Of a stretch of DNA of 55,952 nt, positions 25,165 through 39,500 are shown in pieces. Every line of letters starts with the position of its first letter. The first letter of the stretch is position 1. The notes beneath the pieces are model-generated. The model had not been told where the DNA came from, did not search any database, and was given only the letters and a program-made list of their open reading frames with translations. The stretch is from Gemmataceae bacterium. GTDB taxonomy: Bacteria; Planctomycetota; Planctomycetia; Gemmatales; Gemmataceae. The translations under genes were made by a program, and so were the position numbers. Where the stretch lies: the NCBI GenBank assembly GCA_019636445.1, contig JAHBXO010000035.1, forward strand, positions 1 to 55,952. The letters run 5' to 3'.

Positions 25165-27510
25165 CTAAACCAAATCGAAATCCTCAATCCCCTCGAATTC
25201 CACTCCGTCGCCGCCCAGCCAGACTCCCAAGAGCGTCACGAGAGGCGACGAATCCGGGGGCAAAACGACGGTGAGCGCATCGTTGCCCCCAGTTCCCGTA
25301 TCGTCGATCGAGATGTGCGAATGGCCTTGTCCATCCAACGAAATGACGTACTCATCTCCGCCCTTTCCACCATCGAGGTCAACGCGACCGGACCAGTCTT
25401 CCACGATGAAACGATTGTCGCCCGTTCCACCGGTCAGTCGAATCTTTTCGATTCCCGTCAGACCAAAAACCGCTCCGTCAGCTCGTTGGAGTACATCCGC
25501 CGTCAGCACAAAATTCGTGTCATTGGCGGATACCACCGTGTCCGTTCCCCCAGCCCCGTCGATCGATGCATAACCCGTCCATCCACTCACATCGAAAACG
25601 TTGTCACCAGGACCACCGATCAGCGTGGCCTTGGTGATGTCGTTCAGGTGGATGGTTGTGCCATCACTGAGTCGAGCAACCGAGTCGTCCAGAACGAAGT
25701 CGGCGTCGGCGACGATGCGGACCTGATCGATTCCGGAGTCTCCGCCGATCAGCGAAACGGCTCCGGTGCCACCGCCGATGTTAAAGAAATTCTGCGAGGC
25801 TGGCGAACCCTGGAGAACGGTGAAGTCGATGCCGGAGAAATCGACCGTACCGCCGGTGCCGAGGACGAGGTGCCCGGCTTGCAGATCAAACGATCCGGCG
25901 GAGAGCACAGTGAGTCGGTCGAAGGCGTTCGCCGCGCCGATGATGGAAACGGCTCCCGAGAAATGTTCGATAGCGTAAGTGTGGTCCTGGCCCGGCAGGC
26001 CGATGAGCACGGCGCGTTCGATGCCATCGTGTAGGACCGTCGGGCCGTCCTGCACTTCGAGAAGTCCATCGGTGATGCGGACATTGCTCGGCGCGAGTGC
26101 GGTCACGACGTCGATGCCGCGTCCGCCGACGATCGTCGCCGTACCCACCCAGCCATTGATTTCGAAGCGGTTGTCGGCGTCGCCGCCGTGCAGGACCGCG
26201 CCTTCGATTTCGAAGAGGTCGATCGTGCGACCGGTGCCGAGATTGATTTCCCCGGCGGTCAGGACGAAATCCGTATCGGCGACGACGTGAACGGTATCCG
26301 TGCCGGCACCGCCGCGCACGGCGAGTCCGCCGACCCAGTCGTCGATGAGGAAGTCGTTGTTCGCCGCGGTGCCGACGAGACTGATGCGATCCACGCCTTC
26401 GAGGAGGTAGCGATCGACGCCATCGATGGCGAGAGACGAACCGGTGAGGTTGAAATCGCCGGCCGCGCTGACGCGGACGGAGTTGTCGCCGCCGCCGGCG
26501 CGGATCACGGTGTAGAAATCCGGCTGCTCTTCGACGACGATGGCGTTGTCTTCGTTGCCGCCGTTGAGCGTGACCTTGGTCAGGTTGGCGACATCGATGG
26601 TCGTGCCGTTGCCGAGTTGGATCGACGTGGCTGTGAGCGTGTAGTCGGTGTTGGCGTTCACCATGAGCTTGTCGCCGCCCCCCTTCCCGTCCACAAGCAC
26701 CGATCCGGTCCAGCCTTCGACGAGGAACGCATTCGCGTCGGTTCCCCCGAGCAGGACGGCGGTCTCAACGTTCGCCACCTGCACCTGCATTCCGTCGGCG
26801 CGACCGAGGAAGTCGGCGTTCAGGATGGCGTCGGAATTCGAGGCGTTCGCGATGCGATCGATGCCCGCCGTGCCGTCGACGGCGGCCTGACCGGTCCAGC
26901 CCGTCAGATTGAACGTGTTGTCGGACGTTCCCCCGATCAGTAGCGACTTGGCGATGTTCGCGAGGTCGAAGGTCCCCGCGACCGTTCCGCCGATCTCTCG
27001 CGTCAGGTTCGTGTTCGAGAGGTCGTAGTCGCCATCGCGAACCGTGGCGACGCTGTTGAGGCCCGCGCCGCCATCGAGTTTCGTCGTGCCGGTCCACTCG
27101 CTCACCTCGAAGCGGTTGTCGAGCGAGCCGGAGGTCAACTCGGCGTGTTCGATGTTCCGCAGGTCGAAGTTGCCGACGGTCGATCGCGCCATCGATGAAT
27201 CGGCCAGGACGTAATTCACGTCGTTGACGTCGATGATCGCGTCCGTACCGCCGGCTCCGTCGAGCAGGGCCTGGTAGCTCCAATCGGTGACGGTGAACGA
27301 ATTCGCGCCCGCGCCGCCGGTGAGGGCCGCGCGGCGAACGGTGTCGTTCACGAACGTGATATCGCCGTGTGCCGAGCGACTTAGGGTATCATCGGCGAGC
27401 GTGAAATCCACGTCGTTGACGGCGACGACGCGATTGAGGCCGGCCTTGCCGTCGAAGATCCCGGTGCCGGTCCAGTCGGTGACGTTGATGGTGTTGTCGA
27501 GCGATCCGCC
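25165..27510 (-). repeat. C-terminal array of ~12 WTG/DGG units
   Basis: Units of ~65-70 codons with WTG or a variant, then a DGGAG.D core and a strand LGGT.DN.F.V. They differ in pattern from the upstream haemagglutinin-like units, so the protein combines two independent repeat families. Confidence 0.75.
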
Positions 27511-30500
27511 GGTGATGTCGAAGTGGTCCCCGGTGACGTTGAAGAGGTTGAACGTCGTGTCGAGAACCTTGTTGTTGTAGCGCCGCAGGTAATTGTCCCC
27601 GATTTCGAAGTTCATGTTGTTCGAATCGAGGATGGTGTCGACGGTGTTGGCGTCGCCGTAGACGTTGATGACCTTGGCGCCGACGAAGCCGCGGAGATCG
27701 ATGAGGCCGGAGGTGCCTTCGGCGTTGCCGTAGTTCGTGTAGAAGTTGATGCCGTTCGGGGCGGAGACCTTCGCGGACGCGGGGATGAAGAGCTGGTCGC
27801 CGGCCTTCAGATAGACGATGCCGGCGGTGGATTCGACGCTGGTGTTCGCCTCGACGGTGAGATTGTCGGCGGCGCCGGCACGGTCGACGACATGGACCAT
27901 AACGTCATTGACGGCCTTGAGGCCCTGAAGCGTGAGGTTGCCGGTGTTCTCGAACCAGATGCCGCCGGAGCCGGAGAGGCCGGCCTGTGCCTTCAGGTAT
28001 TGAACCGTGCCGGTGATCGGCTTCGATTCGGAACCGATGTTGTCCCACGCCGTCAGGTCGGCCGTCTTGGCGTTGAGGTTCGTATTCGTCGTGGCGTTGA
28101 CCAGCGAGCCACCGTCGACTTCGATCTTGAACGTGCCGGCGACGGCGCTCAGCGTGTCCACGATGTGGGCATCGGTGTCGTAGGCGGAGTTCGTGCCGAC
28201 CTCCACGAGGACGTTTCCGGCGCTCGACGAGATCGTGCCGATTTCCACCGTCGTCTTCGCGCTTGCCGCGATGGAAACAGTTTCCGAGATCACATCGCGG
28301 ACGGAGCGAACGTCGTCGCGCGATACGCGAGTGATCGTCCCCTTCGCGTCCTGAATGTAAAGGCTATTGGTGTCGATGACGTGGAAACCGGGACCGGGCA
28401 GGATCGGCTGGGAAAGGTCGGACCGCAGGTAGTGGGTTTGCCCCGTCGTCGGCGTGGCGTTCACGGTCACGAGGCCGGCGACGGAACGGAGGAAGTGCGG
28501 TTCCTGCGTGATGGTCGCGGGCTTGGAGATGACGACGAGCTTGCCGTCCGCGGCGTCTGCGGCAGTTGCGGCGAGGGCCACGAGGCCTTTGTGCGCGTTC
28601 ACGCGGTCGTTGAACTGGGCGTCGGTTTCGTCTTTGTTCTTTGTCGTCGGCAGCGGCACGGTGACGGTGTAGAAATAGCTGAGGCTGCCGACGTTGACGG
28701 TGTTCGCGCCGGTCATCTGCTGGATCGTATTCGAATCGAAGGTCCAGTAGGCGATCTTTGTGCCGGTGGCGTAGGGGTTCACAACGGAGAGGGCGATGAC
28801 GGTGAGTGTCTTGAGCGTGGCGATGCCGCTGGTCGCCTTGTCGTCGTAGGCCGGATTCGTGATCGTCTGCACCGCGTCGGCGCGGAACGCGTTACTCGTG
28901 GCCTTCGCGTTGGCCGACGAATTGTAGAGTTGGACGGTGTTGGCGTCGTAGACCCACGGGTAATAGGTCGTTCCGTCGGCGTAACCCGACACAGCGGTGT
29001 TGCCCGCGCGATCGTAGACGACGGCTTCGCCAGTCGCGTAACCATGCGGCGCAGTGAAGCTGATCGCGTCCTTCGCGTCGCTGACGGAGCCGGTCGCGAA
29101 GTTCGCGCTGAACTGAAGGCCGGTCGTTCCGCTGACGCGTACCTGGCGATCGGTGAACGGTGCGACGCCGCCGATCGGGAAGACGCCGAGCGGTTGATAC
29201 TGGGCGCGGTCGCCGTTCGCGAGTTGGTGGGCGTACGGCAGCGTAATGGTGTCGGTCGCGGTGTTCAACGCCGTGGCGGGGTTGACCGACAGCGGCCCGA
29301 GCAGAGTGCCCTGGTAGCTCGAACCATCGACGACGCGGATCTGCGTCGTGGTGGAGCGGACGGTCGTGCTCCCCTCGTGGGCGACGACCTTCATCGTGCC
29401 GGTGGCGCTCGTGACGTTCTGTACGCGATATGTAAACGTCGTCGCGGTCGGCGATGTCGCAGTCACGTCGAGGTGGCCGCCGGTCTGGCCGTGGGCGGAC
29501 ACGATCCCCACGGGAAGCGCCGCGTTCTTCTGCTCCGGTGTACGGAGGAAGATCGGGGTCGCCGTGCGGCCAAGCGCGCCGGCGGTGGCATTGAGCGTCA
29601 CCACGCGCGAATTGACGTAGCCTTCGCCCGTCGCGGAGTAGACGTCGCCACCGTTCGCGGCGATCTCCACGCTGCCGGCGGGGGCATCGATGTGCCCCGC
29701 GAGCACGACATCGTAACCGCTGCCGATCGCGGTATTGCGAATGACGACCTTGGTCGTTTCACCATTCACGTCGGCCGAGCTGGATTTCGTGAAGGACCAG
29801 TTGGCCGTGCTCGCTTCATGGTTGAAGGTCGGCGTCGTCGAGCGGTCGATGAAGGTTTCGATGTTGTTGATGAAGAGCATCTTCGGCGACGCGTTCGTGA
29901 TCGTAACGGTTTCCATCGCGCCGTACGAAACGGTGGACGTGCCGGAGGTGGAACCGCCGGGCGCACGCACGTCGAGCCGTTCGCCGGGGATGCTGTAGAC
30001 GTCGTCGACGACGATGCGGTCGGTCTGGATGGTGGCGGTGGCCCAATTCTGGTTCGTGATGCCGCCGTTGGCATCGATGGTGAGCGTGGCGTTGCGCGGC
30101 GAACCGAGGGTGATCGCGGCGTTGAGGGCGACGGAATTCGCCAAGCTATCGCTGCCGCCGGTGGTACGACCGACGTCGCCGCCGGTGATGGCGTTCCAGA
30201 GCGAGACGAAGAAGCCGACGAGGCTGACGTTCGTGGAGTCGGCGGTCACGTCGCGGCCGCCGGTCGGCCGAAGCGATTGCACGCGCACGGTGGGCGAGAC
30301 GATCTCGACCCCGGACGCAACGCTCACCGCGCCGTCGACACTGCGCGTGCCCTGAGAATCGGCGCTGACGTTGGCGGCGAACGCGGCCCCGCGGCCGTAG
30401 GAGTCGGCCCGAATGTACACGCTGCCGTCGGAGTTCTCGAGCAGTGCGAACCCGGTGGCAACGATCGACGTGCCGGCATTCACGATAACGCGGTTTTTCG

Positions 30501-33500
30501 CGAAGACATCCGAGCGGGCATCGGTATCGAGGTTGAAGCCGACGCCGACGGCGGCGGCATCGGTATCCACGTCGCTGCGGACGTTCTGGTTCGTCGTGAC
30601 GCGGAGGTTGCGCGTGCCGATCTTCGTCGAGTCGCCGATGGTCACGTTGGCGTCGTAACGCGATACGGTGCTGGCGTCGGTGTCGTTATTGGCGAAGAAT
30701 CCGCCGTTGGTCTGCGAGTTGTCGGATTCGAAATCGAGTTTGACGAACGTACCGAGATCGACGGTGCCAGACGATAGCACGACGGTGTTCTTGCCGATCG
30801 AAACGGACACGCTCGCGGCATCGCTGGAACCGGCGGCGGTGCCGGAGAGCGTGTAGACCATGTTCGCACCGGAGGAGGCGATGGCGCCGCCGCCGCCACC
30901 CGAGACGTTCGACCGGCCGCCGTGGTCCATTGCGGCGCGGACGATGAGGTCGTTGCCGCCGGACAGCCGCGTCGGATTCGCAAGGGTGGAATCGGCGATC
31001 GCGACGGTCGAAGCCGTATCGATATCGACCGTGCCGCTGACCGAGCCGATGGTGAGGACGCCGGCGTTCAAGCCGAAGAGATCGACGTTCGTGCGCGAGC
31101 GGACGTCGCTGCCGATGCGAAGGGTGCGGGACGCGATGAGGTTCGCCCCGGCACCGACCGTCGTGCCGGCGACCGGTTTCAAGTCGACATCAACATTTGC
31201 CCCGCTACCGCCAACGAGCGAACCACTGATCGAGGTGACCTTCACCTTGATGATGTTCGTGGTCTGTTCCGCGCCCGCTCGATCGTAGTTCACCAACGAA
31301 CGCACGGTCAGGTTCTTGCCCGCGGAGAGATCGGTGTCGGCCATGACCGTTGTCGTGACGGTCGGAGACCAGCCGAGTGTGACGCGCGAGACGCCAACGG
31401 CGAGTCCGCCGACCGAGACGCCGGTGGTCTCGGCGTCGTAGTTCGCGCCGGCGCGGGCGATGACGGAGAGATCGTTGGCGGCTACGAGGCCGCCGCTGGA
31501 GCCGACGGACGCCGTGACGGTAGGCGTGGCCGTCGCGGTGATGACCGCGCCATTGCCGCCGACGGCGCCGACCGACGTGCCGACGGTGTCGAGGACCACG
31601 CCGTTGTTCGCAGAAGCTTCGACCGCGAGGCTGCCCATGACATCGAACTTGCCGACGGCATTCAAATTCGCCGAGACGGTCGAGGTATCGGTGTACTTCA
31701 CGTCCATCGCGCCGGCGCTGAAGACGCCGCCGCTGACGCCGACGGCGTCGAGATCGGTGACGGCGGAATAGGTCGCCTTCACGTTCACGTCGCCGGCGGA
31801 GGTAACGGCCGTTCCGGAACCGATTGATGCGGTCGTCGATGCGGACACTTTCACTTCGGCGAGCGTGAGATTGATGGCAGCGGCACCGGCGGCCACGCCC
31901 ACGGCGTTCGCGTCGGTGTTGGTGTTGGAGTTCGCGGAGATGTCCACGCCGCCGGCTCCGGCGCTGACGACGCCATTTGCGCCCAACGTTGCCGACGCGG
32001 AACCTTTCGAATCGATCTGCGCGTAGGACGCGCCGGCAGCGAATCCGAGGGAAACGCCGCCGCCCGCATTGGACGTGTCGAGCGTTCGGTTGCTGTTCGT
32101 CGCGATCGAGAATTTCGTTTTGGCGGTGACGGTGGCATTGCTGCCGACCTTTGCGGTCTCGTTGTGTTGGTCCGTAAGGATGGCGACCTGGGCTCCGATG
32201 CCGACGAATCCGCCGGCCGCGCCGCCATAGGACTCGGCATCGCCATCGCCGGAATAGGACGCGCCGACTTTGACCGTGTCGCCGCCGAGCGTGACGGAAT
32301 CGCCTACGGACGCGAGCGATTGTCCGCCGACCGTGACATACGTGACGGAAGCACCGATGCCGGCGGCGCCAACGGCGCCGCTGCCGGTCGTGGCCTCGAT
32401 TGCGACGGTGTCGCTCGCGAGGATGGAGATGTTGCCGCCGGCCAGGATTTTCGCGCCGTTCCCCACGGTCGTCGTCGTGCCGGAGGGCGTCGGTGCGGCG
32501 TTCACGGCCCCGGCCGCGACACCGCTCGGCGAATTCGCGACGACGGAGGACTTCGCGCTGTTCCCGGCGTTCGCGAGTTGCTTTCCGCCTTCGAAGGTAC
32601 TGCTCTGGTTGTAACTGCCGAGGCCGTCGGAAATGACGTTGGTCTTGGTCGCGCTGTCGGCGTAGGTCGCGCCGTTGCTCCCGCCGCTGCCGTTGAGCGA
32701 ATTCTTCGAGGCCGTATCGACCGTGGCGTAAAGCGAATAGACGGCCACGGAGGCGGCCAGCGCTCCGGCTCCGGCGCTTGCGCCGATGACGAGGCTGTCG
32801 ACGTCGCGCGTCGACGCGGAGCCGATGCCGATGTGCGACGCGGCGTTCACCGTCGCACCCGTGCCGACGGTCGCGTTCGTGTTGCTCCGGATGATGCCGA
32901 CGTCCACGCCGCCCGCGACGCCGGCGGCACCGAGGCCGGCGGCGCCGCCGATCACGTCCAGTTCGAGCGTGTCGATGGCGGCGACATACACAGACTGATC
33001 CGCGTCCGCGGTGCCGGACCCGTTGACGACGACGTTGTTGCCGAGTTGGGCGGACGTGTTCGCCGTGAGGACGTTCACGTTCACCGCCCCGGCGACGCCG
33101 GCGTAGAGGCCGGCCCCGCCCGCAACGACGACATTCAAGATGTCCTCGTCCGACGCGGCCTGCACGATCACGCCCTGGACGGAACTCTTCGTCAGGCCGT
33201 CGCCGGTATAGGCGTTGATGCCGCTCCTTCCGGCGAGCGCCGTGACGGTCGCATTGTCGGCGATGCGGGCGAGGGTGTCCTTTTCGATCACCGAAACGTT
33301 GACGGATGCGCCGACGCCAGCGGCGCCAATGCCGAGCGCGGCCGCGCCGACCACGACCGTCGCATCCGTGACGTCGTTCGCGCTGACGACGGCGTTGCCG
33401 AGGGCGTAGAGCTGCGAACTGGCGCCGACCGTGGCTTGCGTCTGCGTTTTCAGGATGATGACGCCGACGGAACCGGCCACGGCCGCGGTGCCCGCGCCGG

Positions 33501-36500
33501 CGACGCCGATCACGAACGCCCGCACGTCTTCCGCCGCGTGGGCAGCCACGATGATATCCCGCTCGGCACCGACTTTCGCGGAACTTCCGATGCTGGCTTT
33601 TGTCGTATGTTTCGATACCAGCACGTCGGCCAGCGGAGCGATACCGGCTGTGCCACCGATGGCGAGCGAACCGCCGATGCCGAGTCGATCGTAGTCGGCG
33701 ATCGCCGCGACCGTCACCGATTGCCCGGCGTTCGCGCCCAGGTCGCTCTGGTTGATCTTCGCGTTTCCGCCGATCGTCGCCGTCGTGGTGATCGTCGGGA
33801 TGCTGACCGACGCGACGATCTGCACGCCAACGGTGCCGCCGCCGCCGCCGCTGATGCCGTAGGTGGCGATCTCGTCAAGCGAAATCGCGGACACGACGAC
33901 TCCGCGCACACCGGTTGAACCGAGCGAGAGCGTGCGCCGCTTCGAGAGGTTGTCGCCGGTGGCGCCGTCGTTATTCACCGAGGGGGCGGCCACTTCGCCA
34001 TAGGCGGTGATCGATTGCCGATCGTTCGTGCCCGTCGATGTCAGGTCGATGGCGGTGCCGGCGTCGGCGTTCGTCTCGTTCGTCGCCAGCCGAATCGTCT
34101 TGGAATCGACGACGATCGCGTAATACGTTCCGCCGTTCTCCAGGCCGCCGATGGCGGTACCGTTGGCCCAGTAAGTGACGGAGTCGCCGGTTTGGAAGCC
34201 GTGCGTGTAGCCGAGGTTGATCTGGTTGCTCGTGGTATTAACGCCCGACCTGGCAAAAAAGAGCGGATCAGTGAACGTCACCGATGGCGGAGTGACCTGG
34301 GCCTGATACGCGGAGGTGTTGCCAAGGGCGTCCACGGCGGCGCCGTCGCCGATCGAGGCGTCCGTCGTCTTCGTGACGACCACGACGGGCACGGAACCGC
34401 CGACGCCGGCGGTGCCGCCGATGCTGATTTGTCCGGCGATGCCATCGATCTGGAGTTCGTCCCGCGTTGCGACGACGATGTTACCGGCGCTAAAGGCGGT
34501 GGCGTTCGCACCGATGCGAGCCTGCGTGGTGACCGTGTGAACCTGCACGCTGGCGGAGCCGGCGATGCCGGCCGTTCCGCCGCCGCCAACCGACGCACCG
34601 ACGGAGATCCAATCGCCGCCCGCGATGGCGCGGACGGAGATGTCGCCGCGACTGTAGACGTTCGCGGAATCGTCGATGATGGCACGGGTGGTGCGATTGA
34701 CCGCGCCGACGTCGACACCGGCGCCAAAGCCGCCGCTGGAACCGAAGCCCCCGCCGCCACCCGCGCCCGCATGGTCCGCCAGATGCTCGGCGTAGAGGTA
34801 CGTCTCCTGCGCCGCGTTCGCCGCCGCGCGATCGTCGGTATCCGCCAGCACCTTGGAACCCGTTCCGATCCGGCTGGTCACGTTCGTGGTCTGCACGGTG
34901 ACGGCAACCGATCCGGCGATGCCCGCGCCGCTGGTGCCGGCTGCCACGCCCGCCGCCACGACGACCACGTCGTCGTCCAGCGTGGACGTAATGATGAGTC
35001 CTCGAACGGCCTTGTTCGAAGTCGCGTCGTCGGACGCCGCGAACGTTCCCTTGTTCCCAAGCGCCGTGAGAATCGCGTTGTTGCCCGCCTCGGCCCGCAC
35101 CGTCTCGTTCCGCACCGTCGTGACATTCGACACGCCGACGCCCGACCCGCCAACGCCGATGGCACCCTGCCCCGCGATGGCGAGCATGTCGTATTCCGCG
35201 TCCGCCGTGATGACGATGTTGCCGTTGGCGAAGAGAGTCGAGGATGCGCCGGCCGTCGCCGTCGTCGTGAACGTGAGCGGTTGGATGACGCCCGCGCCGG
35301 CGGCACCCACGCCGCCCAACCCACCGCTGAGGGCGACCGCAAAGTTGTCCGCGTCGAAGGCGTGATTCGCCCGGATGCGGATGTCGTTGTTGGCAGAGAT
35401 GTTTGCCGAATCCGCAATGCTCGCCGTCGTTGTGTGCGTCATCGGCATGACGACAACGCCCAGGCCGAGCGCCGCCGACTTGCCGATCGAGAACGCGCCC
35501 CCCACGGCGAGTACGTTGGAATCGTGATCGGCCTCGACGATCGCCGACATCGTCGAGCCGGACTTTCCAGCCGGCTGGCTCACGGTCGTCGATTTGCCGA
35601 TCGAAGCGTTTGTCGTCGTCGTGTCGATGAGCAATGCCAGCGATCCGGCGAGCGCGGCCTTGGTGGCGCCGACCGCTCCCCCGGCACCGATGAGGTAAAG
35701 GTCGTCTTCGGTGAAGGCCCTCACGAACAAGCCATGATCGCCCGCCGCTGCGGTACCGGCCACGACGATCGTGCCGCCGGTGCCGATCGTCGCGTTCACG
35801 TTTCGACGGATGTTCATGCCGGCGAGGCCCGCACCGAAGCCGGAATCCTTGCCGAATCCGGCCGCGCCGCCAAGACCGAAGGCAAACAGAGTCTCGTCGG
35901 CGGTGACCTTCATGTCGCCGCCGGACGTCACACTGACATTGTTGCCGAGAGACGCCGTCACGTCGGTGGCGATATTGAGCCAGGACGCCGACCCGGCCAG
36001 GCCGAGTTTCTGGGTACCAACGCCGACGCTCGCACCGATGGAGACGAAGAACTGGTCGTCGAACGCCTCGACGGACACGTCGCCGCCGGCGTCGATGGCG
36101 ATACCGTCGCCGACTTTCGCCGCGACGGTCGTCTTGAGGAAACCGAGGTCGAACGCGGCCCCGACGCCGGCGCGCTGCGAGACGCTCAGGCCGCCGGCGA
36201 CGGAGACGACCAGGAGTTCGTGGTTGGCCGTCACGGACACGTCGCCGGTGGCCGTCACCTTCGTCGTGCCGGCAAGCGTCGCGGACACGGTGGTATCGAG
36301 ATCGTTGACGTTCGCGGACCCGGCGATGCCGACGGACGTCTTCCCTTTCTGGGACGGGCTGGTGATCGCCGCGCCGGCCGTCACGGACACGAGCAAACTG
36401 CTTGCCTCGGCGTTCACCGTGAGATCGGCGGACGTGATCGTCGCGTTGTTCACCTTCGCGATCACGTCGCGATCGAGGTCGTTCCACGAGAGGGCCCCCG

Positions 36501-39500
36501 CGAGCGCCGTCGAAGAATCGGCCTTTGTGTCCAGGTTCAGAGCCGCGGCACCGGTGGCGACGATGAAGAGTTCGTCTGAACTCGCGACGACCGAGACGTT
36601 TCCTGTCGCCGCCACTGTTGTGGAATCGATGCCGGCGAAAGTCACGGTATCGAAGAGGTTCAGGCCGAGCGACGCCGAAAGTCCGAAGCCGGTGCGTTTC
36701 TGCGTTTCGGATTTCTGATTCGATTCCGATTCCTGTTTCGTATTCGTGGGCTGCTGTTCATCCGGCAGCGCGAAGAGGTTGGTGAGAGTCGCGCCGTCGT
36801 CGAGGATCTCGTCAAGTGTCGGCGGCGGAGGAGGCGGCGGTTCGTCGGGTGTGGTGGCGAGCGCAGCCGAGATGCCAACGGTGATGCCGAGGATGCTGTT
36901 CTCGGCCGCGATGTCGAGGTCGCCGCCGACGGTAATGGTGCCCGCGCCCGGAAAAGCCGCGCTCGTCGTCACATTGCCGATGAACGCCTTGGTCGTGGAA
37001 TCGACATCAAAGTAGCCGAGGCCGGCGCCGACGCCGACCTTGTCCGACTTGGCGATGGCACCGGTGAAGGTGATGAAAAGCTGGTCGGTCGCGGAGGAAA
37101 TGGCGACGTCGCCGCCGGCGTCCACGATCGCACTGTTCTCGATGTACGCCAACGTCAGGCTGTCCACCGGCGTCACCGTAAAGGTCCCCTGCACCGCGAA
37201 GTTCTTGCCGGACGAACCGGCGAAGTCCCAGACGCCGACGATAAGGTTGTTTTCGGCTTCGACCGCGACATCCTTGGCAGCCTTCACCTTTGCTCCGTCG
37301 GCGATGTACGCCTTCGCGAGCATGTCGTAGTCGTGGTGGGCGTATACTCCGCCGATCGCACCGTTGCCGCCAACCGTGGTATAACCGAAGGGATTTCCCT
37401 GCCCGGTGAGGCCACCGAAGTAGAGTGCCTTCGCCTCCGTCGTCGCGCTGACGGAAACGGACTGTTCGTCCGCGTCGGCGTTCGGCGTGGTCTGGTTGAT
37501 CTGGACCCCCTCGCCGATCCACGCGGTCGCGTGGCTTTTCGCGAAGACCATGTCGAAGTTGCCCGATGCCGCGTTGCTCTTCCCCGAGACGTTTCCGTCC
37601 TTGTCCGTCACTTCGCCCGGCCTCGCCGACGCGCTGACGAACGAGACCGAGAATTCCTGCAGCAGGAACGACCAGTCCCCTTCCGAAATGGCCTGTCCGC
37701 GATCCACGACGTCGTCGATCGTGTCGAGGAACGCACCACTCTTGGAGACAGCGTCCGAAAAGCTTTTCGTCGAGCCGTCGCTCACCCACGGCAGGCCGGT
37801 ATCGCGCAGGCCAACAATGCCGCCGACAAAATCGCCCCAACTCGTCGGGAAGCCACCGATCTGCGAACTCTCGGCGGAGACGGTGATGCTGTGATCGACG
37901 TTCACGACGGCGCCGTCGCCAATCCACGCCTTCACATCCATCGAGTAGTCGCCGTAAATGAACGCGCCGCCGACGGCGAGTTTCGAGTTCGCCTCGGCCG
38001 AACCGACGGCGGAGGCCTGCGGCGCGCTTTCGCCCGTCGCAGTAACCTCGAGCGCTCCACCCTCCACCGAAACGATTGCGTTCCTGGCGATGCTGGATTC
38101 GACCGAGAAGTCGCTGAATGCGACAACTACGGCGCCGGCGATCTGCAGTGTCGTACCCGATTCGCCCTCCTTCGACTGGTCGTTCTTCGATTTGTCGTCC
38201 TGCTTGTCTTTCGCGTCCCCGAGGAAATCGGAGATCTTGGTGAAGAGGCCAAACATCGGGCTGGCCGGTTCCGGGTCGTCGGTGTTCACCGACGCCTCCG
38301 TGCGATTCTCGACGGCTTCGTTCGTACCTTCGGCCGTAACGGCCACGTCGCCCGTCGAGACGACCGTGCCGCGGAGCGTGGCCCGCGCCGTCTCGGAATG
38401 ATCGGCGATGGCGACGCCGACCGAACCAGCCAACGACTTTGCGTTCGAGGTGGTCGCGGACGATTCGTTGGCGAACTTGTTCGTCATCGCCGCACCGATG
38501 GTTATGCCGGCGGCGGTGATGCTCGTGCCGTCGGCCGTCTCCACTGTGGAAACGGAAATGCCACGGGCAACGGCCACGGAGATTGATGGCCCCGGCAACG
38601 CGATCGCGTCCCCACTTGCCGGATTCTGCACCGTACCGCCGAGCGTCTTTGTGACGGCCTTCAACTGATTGTTCACGTCCGACGTCGCGCTGAACGATCC
38701 ACCCGCCGTGATCGTCGCGTTTCCGATCGTCGTGATCGCCTGCACGTCCGACTCGGCCCACGTGATTCCGAAGACGAGCGAAGGAAGCTGCGATCGTGTG
38801 TTCCCGGCGGCCTTCGCGGAGACCGAGACGTTGCCGGACGCGGCGATCGCCACGCCATTGCCGATCGTGGTCTTGGCGTGGGCCGTCGTCAGCGTCACCT
38901 GTGCCGGCAGCGGCAAGCCGTTGATCGCGCTCAGAACCGGATTCCAACCCACCGGTGGCGCGGCGTTCTTGGTCACGTCCCCTTGTGTCGACTGGGGTTG
39001 AACCGCCTGACCGTTCTCGTCCACGGCGACGAACGGCACGCTTTCCGCCGGAAGGCTCGTGTCGACAGCTCGCACCGTCACATTCGTACCGGTATTCACC
39101 GTCTGTTGACGGAGGGCGTCGGACGTGACGAGCACGAGCGACTTCGAGTCGGTGCTGACGGATTCGACGTCGTAGCGTCCGTCGTTCAGGCCGTTTGGCG
39201 TACCGGAAATGGCGATGGTCTCGCCGGCGGTGAATCCGCTCCAGGTGCCGTTGGTCCGCGTGATGGTGGGGCCGGTCGAGCCGTCGTCGCGGCCCGGGGT
39301 GAATGTCAGTCCGTCGCCGACGGTCTGGTTCGCGAGGGTTGGTGCCTTTGTGGCCAGCGTGCCGAGGTCGTAGATGGTGTAGCGTTTCGCCGCGGCGTCG
39401 GTGGAGAACGTCACGTTCCGGCCGCGGATGACGGCGTTATCCCCAACGGTGACGCTCGCAGCCGCGGTCTTCTCGTTGAAGAGCGGCGTCATGTAGGCGT

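Noticed and set aside
27523..30777. A 1084-codon plus-strand frame opposite the giant beta-repeat gene
   Set aside because: It has an Arg/Asp/Gly/Val-rich shadow composition, no domain, and exactly tracks the codon bias of the minus-strand gene.
34015..36579. An 854-codon plus-strand frame, and a 665-codon minus-strand frame overlapping it in another phase
   Set aside because: Both are low-complexity, arginine-rich translations of the repeat-coding DNA; only the beta-repeat frame has a coherent pattern.
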